Both the position numbers and the translations under genes were made by a program. This document shows, one piece after another, positions 37,140 through 49,100 of a DNA stretch of 64,000 nucleotides. Within the stretch, counting starts at the first letter, position 1. Every line of letters starts with the position of its first letter. Below the pieces are notes generated by a model. That model was not told the DNA's origin and searched no databases. It saw nothing but the letters and a program-made list of their open reading frames with translations. Origin of the DNA: Marivirga arenosa (GTDB taxonomy: Bacteria > Bacteroidota > Bacteroidia > Cytophagales > Cyclobacteriaceae); contig NZ_CP129970.2 of assembly GCF_030503895.2 (NCBI RefSeq), forward strand, positions 2,341,001 to 2,405,000, in the 5' to 3' direction.

Positions 37140-37599
37140 AATTAAATGGGGATTAATTTTCGTTATTATGATGCTCCTTTGGATGTACTTCGAAAAAGCT
37201 ATGGGTTGGCATGATGTAAATATTGTTGATCATGCTACCTATACTAACTTAGTAGCTATTCCTTCCATTTTGATTTATGTATTTGCATTGATAGATAAGA
37301 GAAAAAAGCATTTTGATAATGTAATGAGCTGGAAACAAGGCTTTATTTCTGGTTTAATTATAACAGCAGTAGTAGTGATTTTAACTCCTTTAAGTCAGCT
37401 CATAACCCATGAATTGATCACGCCAGATTACTTTGAAAACGTAAGTGCTTATGCAGTAAATCAAGGTCAAATGACTAATGAAGAAGCGCTTCAATACTTT
37501 AATTTAAGCAGTTACCTTTGGCAAGCAATGATAGGTGCGGCAGTCTTTGGTATAGTTACTTCAGCATTAGTCGCATTATTTGTTAGAAAAAGTGCATAA
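37120..37599 (+). CDS. DUF4199 domain membrane protein
   Basis: A 159-residue protein with four hydrophobic segments (about 8-24, 42-60, 72-92 and 132-152), the layout of DUF4199. WKQGFISGLIITAVVVILTP is the conserved third segment and NEEALQYFNLSSYLWQA is the linker before the last. The family is Bacteroidota-specific and uncharacterised. Its start overlaps the end of the EamA transporter gene. It has no known partner function. Confidence 0.88.
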   Translation: MKKRLIEIKWGLIFVIMMLLWMYFEKAMGWHDVNIVDHATYTNLVAIPSILIYVFALIDKRKKHFDNVMSWKQGFISGLIITAVVVILTPLSQLITHELITPDYFENVSAYAVNQGQMTNEEALQYFNLSSYLWQAMIGAAVFGIVTSALVALFVRKSA

Positions 37600-37703
37600 T
37601 TATTTCAATCAAAGTCACTCAAATAAATACATTAAATAAGTCTTTTAATATAAACTCAAACATATTTGAAGGTGATTTAATATATTACCCTTAATTTTAC
37701 CTT

Positions 37704-38957
37704 ATGGGCGAGTTGTTCTATCGATTAGGGATAAGTTTATTAAGTATTGGAGTGAAAATTCATTCATTGTTCAATACAAAATCTAAAAAGTTTGTTGAAG
37801 GCCGCAGAAACTTATTTGAGCAATTAGAGAATCGCTTCAGTCAAGTTAATCAAAATGTGGTTTGGTTCCATTGTGCCTCATTAGGAGAGTTTGAACAAGG
37901 TAGGCCCATCATAGAAGCTTTTAAAAAGCGATATCCTGATTATTTCATCTTACTCACTTTTTTTTCACCTTCTGGTTATGAAGTGAGGAAGAGTTACAAA
38001 GGCGCAGATTATGTGAGCTACATGCCTTTAGATACAGCCAGTAATGCAAAACAATTTGTGGAAATAACTCAGCCAAAAATTGCATTTTTTGTGAAGTATG
38101 AATTTTGGCATTATCATTTAAATGCTTTATCCAATTCAGATTGCTGGGTTTATTCTATTTCTGCCATTTTTCGAGCTAATCAAAGGTTTTTTAAATTTTA
38201 TGGTGGCTTTCATAGAAAAATATTGCATCATTTTGATCATATTTTTGTTCAGAACAAAAAAGTAGAGTCTCTCTTAAAAGGGATAAATCTTCATAATGTC
38301 ACCATAAGTGGAGATACTAGATTTGATAGAGTTTATTCCATTTCTCAAAATGTTAAATCAATTAAATTATTTGATGATTTTGCTAGAAATGAAAAAGTAT
38401 TGATAGGAGGGAGCACTTGGGAGGAAGATATTAAAGTGATGGCTCCATTTTTAAAAGAATATCCAGACTGGAAAGCCATAATAGCACCTCACGATATTTC
38501 TGAAAAGAATTTGAAATTACATGAACAACTAATTGGTGGATCATCTGAAAGGTTTACTAAAATTGATGGTGTTATTAAGACTGAAACAAAAGTAATCATT
38601 ATAGATAATATAGGCTTACTCTCTTCTCTCTATCAATACGGTACAATAGCTTTCATAGGTGGCGCTTATGGAGATGGATTACATAATACATTAGAAGCAG
38701 CTTGTTTTAGAATGCCAATCTTTTTTGGAGATCAAAATTATAAGAAGTTTCAAGAAGCAGTAGATCTGATTAGACTGAAAGCCGCTTATCCATTAAAAGA
38801 TTCGCAGGAATTTATCTCAATATTTAACAGTGCTGATTTTGATTTGGAAAAGGCTTCAAATTCGGCCCTACAATATGTGGATGAGAATATTGGAGCCACT
38901 CAAATTATTTTGAATCATATTGCTCCCATAATCGATAAATTAGAAATTGCATCATGA
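37704..38957 (+). CDS. kdtA: 3-deoxy-D-manno-octulosonic acid transferase
   Basis: A 417-residue glycosyltransferase (GT30) that adds Kdo to lipid A during lipopolysaccharide synthesis. Landmarks are the N-terminal membrane-associated start GELFYRLGISLLSIGVKI, the GR.N motif, VWFHCASLGEFEQGRPII (catalytic Glu region), FSPSGYE, GDTRFDRV, LIGGSTWEED and the C-terminal IGGAYGDGLHNTLEAACF (nucleotide-binding). Its final bases overlap the rsgA start (ATGA), so the two are coupled. Inner-membrane face. Confidence 0.95.
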   Translation: MGELFYRLGISLLSIGVKIHSLFNTKSKKFVEGRRNLFEQLENRFSQVNQNVVWFHCASLGEFEQGRPIIEAFKKRYPDYFILLTFFSPSGYEVRKSYKGADYVSYMPLDTASNAKQFVEITQPKIAFFVKYEFWHYHLNALSNSDCWVYSISAIFRANQRFFKFYGGFHRKILHHFDHIFVQNKKVESLLKGINLHNVTISGDTRFDRVYSISQNVKSIKLFDDFARNEKVLIGGSTWEEDIKVMAPFLKEYPDWKAIIAPHDISEKNLKLHEQLIGGSSERFTKIDGVIKTETKVIIIDNIGLLSSLYQYGTIAFIGGAYGDGLHNTLEAACFRMPIFFGDQNYKKFQEAVDLIRLKAAYPLKDSQEFISIFNSADFDLEKASNSALQYVDENIGATQIILNHIAPIIDKLEIAS

Positions 38958-39868
38958 AAGGAAGAGTTTATAAATCTACGGGTAGTTGGTACACTGTTTT
39001 GGCCGAGGGGAAGTTTTATGAATGTAGATTAAGGGGGAAGATGCGTTTAGATGAGGAAAAGGTTACTAATCCTGTAGCGGTAGGGGATTGGGTAGAGATA
39101 ACTCCTGAAAATGAAAAAGAAGCCATAATTAAAGAAGTTCTTCCTCGCGAAAATTACATTATACGTAAATCAACCCGTAAGAAAAGGCATAGCCACAGAC
39201 TTGCTGCCAATATAGATCAGGCTGTTTTAGTAGTAACCTTGGCTTTTCCCAGAACTAGTTTAGGATTTATTGATCGTTTCTTAGTGAGTTGTGAATCCTT
39301 CAGAATTCCGGCTGTATTGGTGTTTAATAAATCAGATTTGCTTGATGATGAGGCTTTAGAATATTACGAAGCTTTAAAATTTGATTATGAGGAATTGGGC
39401 TATAAAGTTTTATTAGTCTCCGCAGAGCAGAATGAAGGGATAGAAGATCTGAAAAAAGTGTTAGAAGGAAAGACTTCTTTATTTTCAGGCCACTCTGGAG
39501 TGGGTAAATCTACTTTACTAAACCTTATTTCTCCTCACATCGATCAGAGAATTGGAGAGGTATCTGAATCAGTAGGAAAAGGGGTACATACCACTACTTT
39601 TGCTGAAATGTTTGAAGCCTGGGATAATACTTTCGTGATTGATACTCCAGGAATTAAAGAGTTAGGCTTATGGGATATAGGGGATGAGGAATTGAGTCAT
39701 TACTTCCCAGAAATGAGAGAATATATTGGAGAGTGTAAATTTAATAATTGTACCCATACCCATGAGCCAGGTTGTGCTTTCAGAGCAGCCATGGAAGAAG
39801 GAAAAATAGCCCCCAGTAGATATGAGAGCTATTTAAGTATTTTGGAGGATGAGGATAGTCATAGATGA
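38954..39868 (+). CDS. rsgA: Ribosome small-subunit-dependent GTPase A
   Basis: A 304-residue circularly permuted GTPase assisting 30S maturation. After the N-terminal OB fold (about 1-75) come the motifs in permuted order: G4 NKSD (about 125), G5 SAEQ (about 157), Walker A GHSGVGKSTLLN (about 178), G2 region with the conserved Thr and G3 DTPG (about 230). The C-terminal zinc site is CKFNNCTHTHEPGC (about 260-273). Translationally coupled to kdtA by a 4-base overlap. Full length. Confidence 0.97.
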   Translation: MKGRVYKSTGSWYTVLAEGKFYECRLRGKMRLDEEKVTNPVAVGDWVEITPENEKEAIIKEVLPRENYIIRKSTRKKRHSHRLAANIDQAVLVVTLAFPRTSLGFIDRFLVSCESFRIPAVLVFNKSDLLDDEALEYYEALKFDYEELGYKVLLVSAEQNEGIEDLKKVLEGKTSLFSGHSGVGKSTLLNLISPHIDQRIGEVSESVGKGVHTTTFAEMFEAWDNTFVIDTPGIKELGLWDIGDEELSHYFPEMREYIGECKFNNCTHTHEPGCAFRAAMEEGKIAPSRYESYLSILEDEDSHR

Positions 39869-39872
39869 TTAT

Positions 39873-40844
39873 TTATAACTTTCTCATCACTACATCAGTA
39901 AAATATTCTTGATCATCATAGAAGTATTTTTCAACTGATAATCCTGCTTTAGTAGCCATTTCGTTAATCATTTCCGAATCAAACTTTTGGGATATCTCAA
40001 CATGTATAGGTTCCCATTTATCAAATGAGATGATAGTGTCGATAGCGTTTAAATTCACTTCTTGTTTTTTTTGTGAAATTAAAAAGCTTTTGGTTGTCCC
40101 TGTTTGCGGGTCATAAGTTGGGAAATGCTTGAATGCAGAACTATCAAAATCAGCATTTAATTCATTATTCATTCGCTTAAGCAAATTCATATTAAATTGT
40201 CGGGTGATTCCACCTGCATCATTATAGGCATCTAAAATCATTTGTGGATCCTTTTTCAAGTCAAATCCGAGAATAAAGCGATCCCCAGTTCTTAATTTTG
40301 CGGCAATTTTATTTACGAAAGATTGAGCATCTTCCATTTCAAAATTCCCAATATTTCCTCCCATAAATAGTACAATACAAGGATTAGTTCTAGCTTCATT
40401 AAACTCATCCAAAGCTGAAAAATATTCTTTATTTATTGGAGTGATATCTAAATCGGGAATTGACTTTTGCATTCTATTCTGTAGCAGTTGAATAACATTT
40501 TCTGATATATCTACAGGTTTGTAGCTGAAATTAGTGTCATTTTCTACAAAATGCTTTAACAGTATTTCTGTTTTTAAGCCATCACCCGCCCCGAATTCTA
40601 TTAAGCTAAACTTATTTGTTTCCTTCGTTATGAGGTTCAGTATATCATTTTTATACTTCTGAAAAATGTCATACTCACAGTTTGTAAGATAATACTCTGG
40701 CATATTCATGATTTTTTGAAAGAGTCGATCTCCTTCTGCATCATAAAATAACCAACTGGGTAATGTTTTTTCTTTTTTTGATAAGCCATCTTTAACCGCA
40801 TCGGCTACAGAAAAGCTAATATTTTCGGTAGTAGTTGTTGTCAT
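39873..40844 (-). CDS. egtD: L-histidine N(alpha)-methyltransferase EgtD
   Basis: A 323-residue SAM-dependent enzyme that converts histidine to hercynine, the first step of ergothioneine synthesis. Family landmarks are KTLPSWLFYDAEGDRLFQKI, the SAM loop IEFGAGDGLKTEILL, VLFMGGNIGNF and the TDVVMRKL C-terminus. It overlaps egtB by 4 bases and is the second gene of the operon. Neither EgtA/EgtC nor EgtE genes are adjacent, which is usual outside Actinobacteria. Cytosolic. Confidence 0.93.
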   Translation of the reverse strand: MTTTTTENISFSVADAVKDGLSKKEKTLPSWLFYDAEGDRLFQKIMNMPEYYLTNCEYDIFQKYKNDILNLITKETNKFSLIEFGAGDGLKTEILLKHFVENDTNFSYKPVDISENVIQLLQNRMQKSIPDLDITPINKEYFSALDEFNEARTNPCIVLFMGGNIGNFEMEDAQSFVNKIAAKLRTGDRFILGFDLKKDPQMILDAYNDAGGITRQFNMNLLKRMNNELNADFDSSAFKHFPTYDPQTGTTKSFLISQKKQEVNLNAIDTIISFDKWEPIHVEISQKFDSEMINEMATKAGLSVEKYFYDDQEYFTDVVMRKL

Positions 40845-41998
40845 AAATCTTTAGCAAGTCTTATCCCACTGAAATGCCATTGCAGATGGGGATGAAAAAA
40901 GTTTCTGTATGTTTTTCTAGAGTGATTTTTTGAAGTAGCTCTTGATGCACCTCTTAAAACCATTTGATTTACCATAAATTTCCCGTTGTATTCTCCAATA
41001 GCTCCAGCTGGTTTTTTATAACCAGGATAAGGGAGGTAAGCACTAGCAGTATGTTCCCATCTTTTACCCCAGTCAAATAGATTAGATGCAGTTTCCCATT
41101 CAAATTCTGTAGGTAGTCTCATTCCTTTCCACTCAGCAAATGCATAAGCTTCATAAAAACTAATATGCATCAAGGGCGCAGCTTCATTAATAGGTCTTAA
41201 TCCTGCTAATGTATAATAATGCCATTGGTTATCAATCTTATGCCAGTATAAGGGTGCTTTAATTTGGCTCTCATCTAACCAGCTTCTGGCATCAGAATGC
41301 CAAAACTCATGATTATCATAGCCTTTGTCTTCAATAAATTCAGCATATTCAGCATTGGTAATCAATTTATTGCTGATTTTTGCTCCTTCTAAATGCACTT
41401 CATGTTTGTTGTGCTCATTATCAAAAGAAAAACCCTTTCCATCAAAGCCAATTTTATAATTCCCTTTGTTAATTTGAATCCAATCGTGTTTAAAATCTTC
41501 AGGGAAGTATTCTTCAAAGCCTTTGTCATATACAGGAAATAAAGGGTTATGACCTAATATGTATTTTATATCATAAAATAAAAGCTCTTGATGTTGCTGC
41601 TCATGATTAAATCCTATTTCAAGAATTTCTTTCATTTCATCTGAAATAAAACCTCCTAATAATTCAAAAACTGCATCATCCACATATTTTCGATACTTAT
41701 AAATATCTTCAACAGTGGGTCGGGTCATATTTCCTCTATTTGGTCTTAACATTCGTTCACCAGCTGACACATAATAGCTGTTGAATAGATAAGCATATTT
41801 AGGATGAAATTCTTTATAGTGAGTAGCAAATTCTTTGAGCAGAAAAGTTTCAAAAAACCAAGTCGTATGGGCTAAGTGCCATTTTGGTGGACTGACATCC
41901 TCGATTGGTTGGGATACATAATCTTCTATTTCAAGAGGTTCACATATACTTTCAGTAGTCCTTCTAATTTCTTGGTATCGGTTAAGATAGTTTTCCAT
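40841..41998 (-). CDS. egtB: Ergothioneine synthase EgtB (hercynine sulfoxide synthase)
   Basis: A 385-residue non-heme iron enzyme that inserts a sulfur donor into hercynine. The N-terminal DinB-like domain carries the iron ligands: His44 (HLAHTTWFFE) and the HxxxH pair His132 and His136 in NHEQQHQELLFYD. The C-terminal FGE-sulfatase domain starts near WIQINKGNYKIG and includes MRLPTEFEWE and GASRATSKNHSRKTYRN. The donor (gamma-glutamylcysteine or cysteine) cannot be told. First gene of the egtB-egtD operon. Confidence 0.93.
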   Translation of the reverse strand: MENYLNRYQEIRRTTESICEPLEIEDYVSQPIEDVSPPKWHLAHTTWFFETFLLKEFATHYKEFHPKYAYLFNSYYVSAGERMLRPNRGNMTRPTVEDIYKYRKYVDDAVFELLGGFISDEMKEILEIGFNHEQQHQELLFYDIKYILGHNPLFPVYDKGFEEYFPEDFKHDWIQINKGNYKIGFDGKGFSFDNEHNKHEVHLEGAKISNKLITNAEYAEFIEDKGYDNHEFWHSDARSWLDESQIKAPLYWHKIDNQWHYYTLAGLRPINEAAPLMHISFYEAYAFAEWKGMRLPTEFEWETASNLFDWGKRWEHTASAYLPYPGYKKPAGAIGEYNGKFMVNQMVLRGASRATSKNHSRKTYRNFFHPHLQWHFSGIRLAKDL

Positions 41999-42130
41999 TA
42001 AGGATTTAAGCTAATAAAAAATGATACAAAAGTTAATATAAAAATGTCTTTTTCTTCATTTCTGAATCAAAACCACATAGTATTAACTTTAAGAAACCTT
42101 TAGGGTTCAGAAAGATTTAAAATAAACGAA

Positions 42131-42162
42131 AAAGCCTATGGATATCACAATCCATAGGCTTT
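42131..42162 (-). terminator. Terminator of the PorP/giant adhesin operon
   Basis: Perfect 13-base arms AAAGCCTATGGAT and ATCCATAGGCTTT. It is 30 bases past the PorP/SprF stop on the minus strand. Confidence 0.9.
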
Positions 42163-42191
42163 AAAAATAACAAAAAATGATAAAAGCTTTT

Positions 42192-43148
42192 TTACATGAA
42201 GTAGTTAAACTTAGGACACTTTACATCATCATGTATGTCTTTTATACGGACTCTATAATTTAACATAAATTCATGAGTACCTGCTGATGCAGCTCTGATG
42301 GCTGAGGTTGTCCAATCATATGAATAACTGAAATGAAATGAGTCAGATAGTTTGAAATCAATATAGGATACTACTGCATCAATATTACGATATGAAACTC
42401 CAACATTTAAAATATCATAAAAAACGAAGCTAGTATTGATATCAAAATTAAGTGGAGCACCTTCTTGGCCTCGAATTAAAACAGATGGTTGCAGATGAAT
42501 ATTTTTCTCCATGTTAAGTGGAAGCATTAACCCACCATGTAAGTAATAATATCTGGCAGAACGTAATTCATTTAGTGTATTCTCAAAATTTACGTTTTCG
42601 TATCCATTATTTATTAAAAACGGCACTGAAAAGCCTGCAAACATCGTTTTATTATAAAAATATGCTCCGGTTCCAAAATTAGGCTTCAAATTAGCACTAA
42701 TACTTGCAAATGAGTTATCGCCTATGTCATCCAGATTTAAGCCTGAAAAATCAGCGGACAGAATATTTATTCCTGCTTGAACTCCAAGCGCTAATTTACC
42801 TTTAGGTGTTGGGATTATAAATGCATAACTCCCATATATATTTTGATTCGAATAGCTTCCAATTCTATCATCATTAACAATCAAGCCTAAGCCCATTCTT
42901 TCATCCATAAATGAGGAATGGGCGCTAAAAAATAAAGTTTTTGGAGCGCCTTCAAAATTCACCCATTGATTTCTGTACATGGCAGAAGCACTTAATTGCA
43001 CATGGCTCCCAGCATAAGCAGGGTTTAGAATTAAACCATTGAAAATATACTGAGAATAAATTGGGTATTGCTGAGCAACACTAGTTAAAGCAATTATACT
43101 CAGAAATACCGTTATAAATAAGGTTTTATAGATTCTGTTTTTATTCAT
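42192..43148 (-). CDS. PorP/SprF-family type IX secretion membrane protein
   Basis: A 318-residue outer-membrane beta-barrel of the PorP/SprF family. The signal peptide (about 1-25) ends near SVAQ and is followed by the hallmark QYPIYSQYIFNGLILNPAYA and RNQWVNFEGAP. The body shows repeated beta hairpins with aromatic belts. PorP/SprF partners are needed for export or anchoring of T9SS proteins with type B C-terminal domains. Here the 2048-residue type B adhesin is encoded immediately upstream in the same operon (5-base gap), an exact match to that pairing. Confidence 0.93.
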   Translation of the reverse strand: MNKNRIYKTLFITVFLSIIALTSVAQQYPIYSQYIFNGLILNPAYAGSHVQLSASAMYRNQWVNFEGAPKTLFFSAHSSFMDERMGLGLIVNDDRIGSYSNQNIYGSYAFIIPTPKGKLALGVQAGINILSADFSGLNLDDIGDNSFASISANLKPNFGTGAYFYNKTMFAGFSVPFLINNGYENVNFENTLNELRSARYYYLHGGLMLPLNMEKNIHLQPSVLIRGQEGAPLNFDINTSFVFYDILNVGVSYRNIDAVVSYIDFKLSDSFHFSYSYDWTTSAIRAASAGTHEFMLNYRVRIKDIHDDVKCPKFNYFM

Positions 43149-43153
43149 AAATA

Positions 43154-46100
43154 TTAATTAACAATTTCTAAGTAACCATTCTCTGGTTTAGACCCATCCT
43201 TCTTATCAATCACGTAGAAATATGTTCCATCAGGTAAATCTTCTCCTAAAATATTGATCCCTCTATTGGAAACACCGTCAAATTTAACAGTATTATTGTC
43301 GTATCCTACCGCCTCATAGACTAATGTGCCAGCTCGGTTATAAATTTTGACCAAATTGTCAGGGTAATTTTCTATACATTCTATTTTAAAGAAGCTATTC
43401 GCACCATCCCCATTTCTAGAGATTCCATTAAAGGCATTAATAGATGTAGGAATCGTAACATTTGCTTCCGTTATACAACCTCTTAAAGATTCTACACTAA
43501 CGAAGTAATTACCACTTGATACTCCGTCTAAAACAGGACCTCTAGCAACTAAATTCCCAAATTCAGTATACCAGGTGATATTTTTTATTTCAGCTTCACC
43601 ACTTACAAAAACTGAAGCAGATCCATTTTCCTGATTACAGTTTGCTGCAATTGTTTCAGTTTCTAAAATAGGGAATACTAGTATTTCTTCAATTTCAGCA
43701 CTTACAGCTTCTGATGTACATCCTGTTCTTAAATCCGTTGCAGTAACTGAATATTCTCCCGCAGCTAAATCACTAATTCTATCACCTGTTCCGATTACAG
43801 TGCCTCGTCCTTCATCTCCTTCATACCAATTAAATTCATAGTTAGAAATATTTCCATTTACATCTACACGTAAAACACCATTGTCAATCTGACAATCTGT
43901 GTCATTAGCAATAACTTCAATTGTAGGTCTATCCACTTCAGGAATGTCTGATGAGATTGTGATAGAGGCTTCATTACTACATTGTGTAATATTATCAGTT
44001 ACTCGTACTGTATAGGTTATGGCTTCTAAACCTGAGAAATCAGGGCCTACATATAAAACATTTCCACTTGCTGAACTTCCTTCAAACCATTCGAATGTGT
44101 ATCCAATAAATTCTCCATTTATAGAAGCTCTAGCTGCGCCATTCGCTCTACTTAAATCACAAACAGTAAGCGGAGCTATTTCTTCCATTGTAATTTCAGG
44201 AATTATTCGCTGATCTTCCACGGTGATAGTCGCTGTATTTTGACATGATGGGTCATCAACATCAATTGCAGTTACAGTATATTCTCCAACTGCTAAGGAG
44301 TCAATTTCTTTAGTAGTGCCCACAATGTTTCCATTTGCATCTGTCCATTCATAGTCATAAACTGCGCTTCCATTTGAAGTTACAGTTGCGAATACAGATC
44401 CATTTGGAGCATCACAATTCGTAACAGGAGTTGCTGAAATACTCAAATTGACAGGATTGATCTCTGTAACTAACTCATAGGTTTCAACATAGCTACAGTT
44501 CGTTAAACTATCGAACACTTCAACGGTATAAAAACCTTCCGTTAAATCAAAATAATCTGGCCCATTTTGAGCAACAGTTCCTGAAGCGCTTTGACCGTTG
44601 TACCAAGCATAAGAAAAGCTTGCACCTGGACCTGATGCATTTACTGTTAAGAAGCCTAAGCTAGGATCAACGCACTGCTCTGGATTAGCAAAATCTAAGG
44701 TTATAATGGGTTCTGTAATATCTCTTTCTATTTCAAACTCAATCAAAGAAGTAGCACAACCTGATACAGTACTGGTGGCCTGAAGGAAGTATGTTCCTGA
44801 ATCTAAGCCACTAATACTATCACGAGCAGTTGAAATAAGCGTCATATCTGAATCAAACCATTCAAAATTATAATCATTTAGATCTCCAACTACACTATTC
44901 TCAAAGATATTGTTGATAACTACTCGGCTATTATTCGTGTCACAAAGTGTAATCGGATCAATTTCAATCTCAGATGCAGGAATTGAAACAATGGTAGGAT
45001 TATCAACTAAACTGAAAGTTCTAATAGTGGAGCATTTTGTAAAATCATTAATGACTTCTACTGTGTAATTTCCCCCAATTAAACCAGTAGCAATTTCGCC
45101 ATTTATCCCAGCAGTCGTTCCAATATTAGTGCCTAATGGTGTAGAGGTGTCTGTGCCCTCGTACCAGAAAATATTATAATCATTAGGATTCGCTCCATTA
45201 TCAATATTAAGTTCTAATGAACCGTTGGCAAAAGAAGCTTCACAATTAGTATTGGGAATTCTCTCCTCAATACTAAAAGTAGGATCAACTGAATTTCTAC
45301 CCACAGTTTCAGTGTAGAAAACAGAACAACCCGTAAGGTCATTAATCGCTTCAATAATATAATTCCCTTCATCTAATTCACCAAAAATATAGTTGTTTTG
45401 GCCAATAACACCTGCTGTTGGGTGTGAAGCTATATTTACGGGATCGTAATCACCAGCTTCATTTTCCTTAGTGATGGTAAATGAATAATCGTCCTTATCA
45501 GTACCGGCTGCTTCAGTTAATAATACCTCAATACTTCCATCAAAAGGGTTACAAGTGGTTGTATTGATCACCTCAACGGAATCAAGTTCATGAGCCCCGA
45601 TGAAGGGTAAATTTAAAATTCTTTGACTTGAACAACCTGTATTGAGATCTGTTGCTACTACAGTGTAAAGACCTGTAAAAAGCCCCGTAGCTACCGATTG
45701 TGTAACTCCTTCTTCAGTTAAGAAAGCTGTACCACTTGCATTTGAGCCCTCATACCAATCAACATCAAAACCTTGAGTGTTTCCAGGTGAAGAAATTTCC
45801 ACCTCTAATTCTCCATTATCTAAATCACAAGCGGTTGCTGGCTGAACTCTAGTAGTATTTTGACTTATATTAACAGTAGCATTGTCTATTACCTCAACAG
45901 TTATCGGATCGGTTAAACAGCTTCTGTTATTATTTAAGGCTTGAATTGTATAAAATCCTGGAGTTAGTCCATCTAATACATTAACTCCTACAGTCTCATC
46001 GATTAGAGAGGAAGCGGTTACCGAATTTCCTTCATACCAGAAAAACGTATAATCTGCTTCAGTATCTAAATCAACGGTTGCTTCTATTCTACCATTAAAA

Positions 46101-49100
46101 GGATCGCAATTAGTAACAGGATCTGTTGTAGCTGATAAATTAGGAATAATGATGTTGTTATTTATGGTTACTCTTTCAGTAGCGGAACAACCAGTATCAT
46201 TATTAGTAACTCTTGCAGTGTATTCACCACCACCAAGTCCACTAACACTAGTTCCTGTTCCTACAGTAGCTCCTGTGGTTCCAGCTCCAGCAAACCATTC
46301 TATTGTGTGATCTGCTACATTACCCACGATGGAAACCGTTACGCTACCATTTGGATTGCTGGTATCACATGAATTATTTTCTGTGCTTGAAATTGCATCT
46401 ATTTCTGGAGACTGTGTTTGATTCACTTCAACGGTCACCAACTGAGAGGGACAATCAGAACTATTATCCGTTACAATAACAGAGTAAGTTCCTTGAGGTA
46501 AATTATTAACAGTTGCCCCCGTATAATCAGGTGTTGGTTTTTCACTTGGCCCAATAAACCATTCAAAGGTGTATCCAGCAGTACTTCCTCCTACAGAGGC
46601 CGTTACTACTCCAGAATTCGTATCCGAACAAACAATATCCGTGGCACTCGCTGTTGCTACAGGAGGGTTAGTTTCATCAGGAACATTAATGGATTCAATA
46701 GTTTGGCAACCAGTCGCCTTTTCAGTTACGAGTACTGTATAAGCTGCAGACTCTAAACCAGTCGCAACATGGCTGTTGCTTATTTGAAGCCCACCCCCAA
46801 CAGTATTTCCTTCATACCATTCATATTCAAAATTACCAACAGGTTGGCCACCATTAATACTAACTGTTAATTTACCATTAGGAGTTTTACAATTGCTATT
46901 CCCTCTATCGACTGTTATATCTGCCGTAACATTTCGGGCACTATCTTCAATAACAACTTGGATGGTATCGGAAGTACAGCCTACTAAAGTATTATTTGCA
47001 AAAACGGTGTAGGTACCTGCCGATAATCCTGAATAAGTGGAGCCTATATAATCAGGAGTGCCGGTAACTGAAGTTCCATCAAACCAAAAGAAATCATAGT
47101 TAGCCGTCACCTCAGTAGTTCCTTCCAATTTAAATACTCTTGCTGAGCCGTTAGCAGGAACCCCGCCAGATGAACAATCAATATTTTTCGTAACAACTGA
47201 AGACAATGCAAAAGGTATTGGATTAATTTCTGCTGAAACTATATTATTAAAGTAATCACATTCTAAAAAGTTAGAAGCAGGAAATTCGAGAGGAATCGTG
47301 TTTTCCCCATCATCATTAAGTGATACATATAAGGTAAAGTTACCTCCTGTGCCATTCACGGTAAGAGTTGGTGAAGAAGCTACTGATCCTGGAGTAAAGT
47401 TGGTCAAAGAAATGGAATCTGTATTCAATCTATTAGCCCCTGCTACTAAAGGATCGCCATCATAAAAAGTAATAGGAACCCAACCTGTTAGCGGTACATC
47501 CCCTATGTTCTCTAAATCAAAGCTTATAGTAAAATCCTGTTCAGGACATTCAGGTGCATTAATAGTTAATGTTGATTCTAAAATGTTCAAATCGGGTGAA
47601 GCATAAGTAGGGCAGCCATCTGAACTCAAAAAAGGAGATTGGTTCAAGAAACTATTTAATGGACGAGAAGGGCCAGTAGTACACACCCCTGTTGAGAAAA
47701 CTGCTTGATGTTTTTGTTGGTTTTGGGGTACCGTTAGATCATCGTTAATATTCACGTTAAAATAGCCATGTTGATTCCATACTCTTCTTGCTGGTACCCA
47801 GGGTTCACCTCCTGAAACATAAACCCTTACTTCAGCATCCCCCGAAATGGGTAGCTGTCTACCAAAATCTCCCGCTCTATAGTTCTCAGGGGTACATACT
47901 ACACATATCTCTGTAGAGCCATCTGCATTAACATCTGCTACAACTGGATATTCAACATTTGTTCTTGACCTACATGGTACTTGCGTATTTATGCTACCAT
48001 CAAAACCATTAATAATATATACGAAATCTTCATCTCTGTAGACTACCTCTGATTGTCCATCTCCATTAAAATCGAATAAAGTACAACCCGTAATGCCAGA
48101 AGTTTCTTCATTTACTGTTTTCGGACCAGGATTTCCGAATTCATCTTCCCATAAGATTTCCCAATTTTCATCTAATGCATATAAATACCGACCTGATACA
48201 AAAGCAGCATTTAATTGACCATCTCCATCTAAATCTGCAATGTTGATTCTTCCCATACCATTATACCAACCAGCACTATAATTTCCTCCACCTCTTGGGT
48301 CATTAAATATAGCAACTGTATCATTTGCAACATCCCAAAAGAAAGCACTGGTTACATTTGTAGTAGGGGTTCCGTTGGTTGCCCCAGTAAAAATTACATC
48401 AAGGTTACCATCTAAATTGTAATCTGCTACAGAAGTTGTAGCACTGTATTCTTGATTATTATTTTTAACTCTATAATTAAACATGCTGGTTGGCATGGAA
48501 GCTAGAAGAGTAAGGTTACCTGCATCTTGAGATCGATTACCTAAATTTACTCCATATATTTTGTCTCCAATTACTAATTCTAAATCTTCATTTCCCAACA
48601 TGTCCACTGCCACAGCACCACTATTGATTCTCTCCCAATTTGCAGTTGTAGTTTCTACGATTCTTGTTCCAGTAAGGGCGTCTCTAATCTCATCTTTATA
48701 GTACATTTCAGCTTGTCCATCCCTATCAAAATCTGCAAAGCTGAGTAATACTGGATCATTACGTAAATTTTCAGATTCCCATAAAAAATTTAATTCGCAA
48801 TCATATGCCACTATTCTATATCTACCCGAGCTACCATTATAATAAATAAAGAATACTTCAGCACAATTATCATCTTCAATATTTGCTATTGCTGCTCCTC
48901 TAAACGTTGGGTAGTTTATGGTTGCTTGATGTTTGATTGTTGCATCATCACCATTGAGAATATAAACCCTATCTGTATAGGCGTTATTTGTAACAATCTC
49001 AGGAATTCCATCTCGATCTAAATCTCCTACAACTAATTGATTTAAGTTATTTACTACATTTCTTGGAGAAGTATATCCTCTTTCCAATACAAAACGAGGA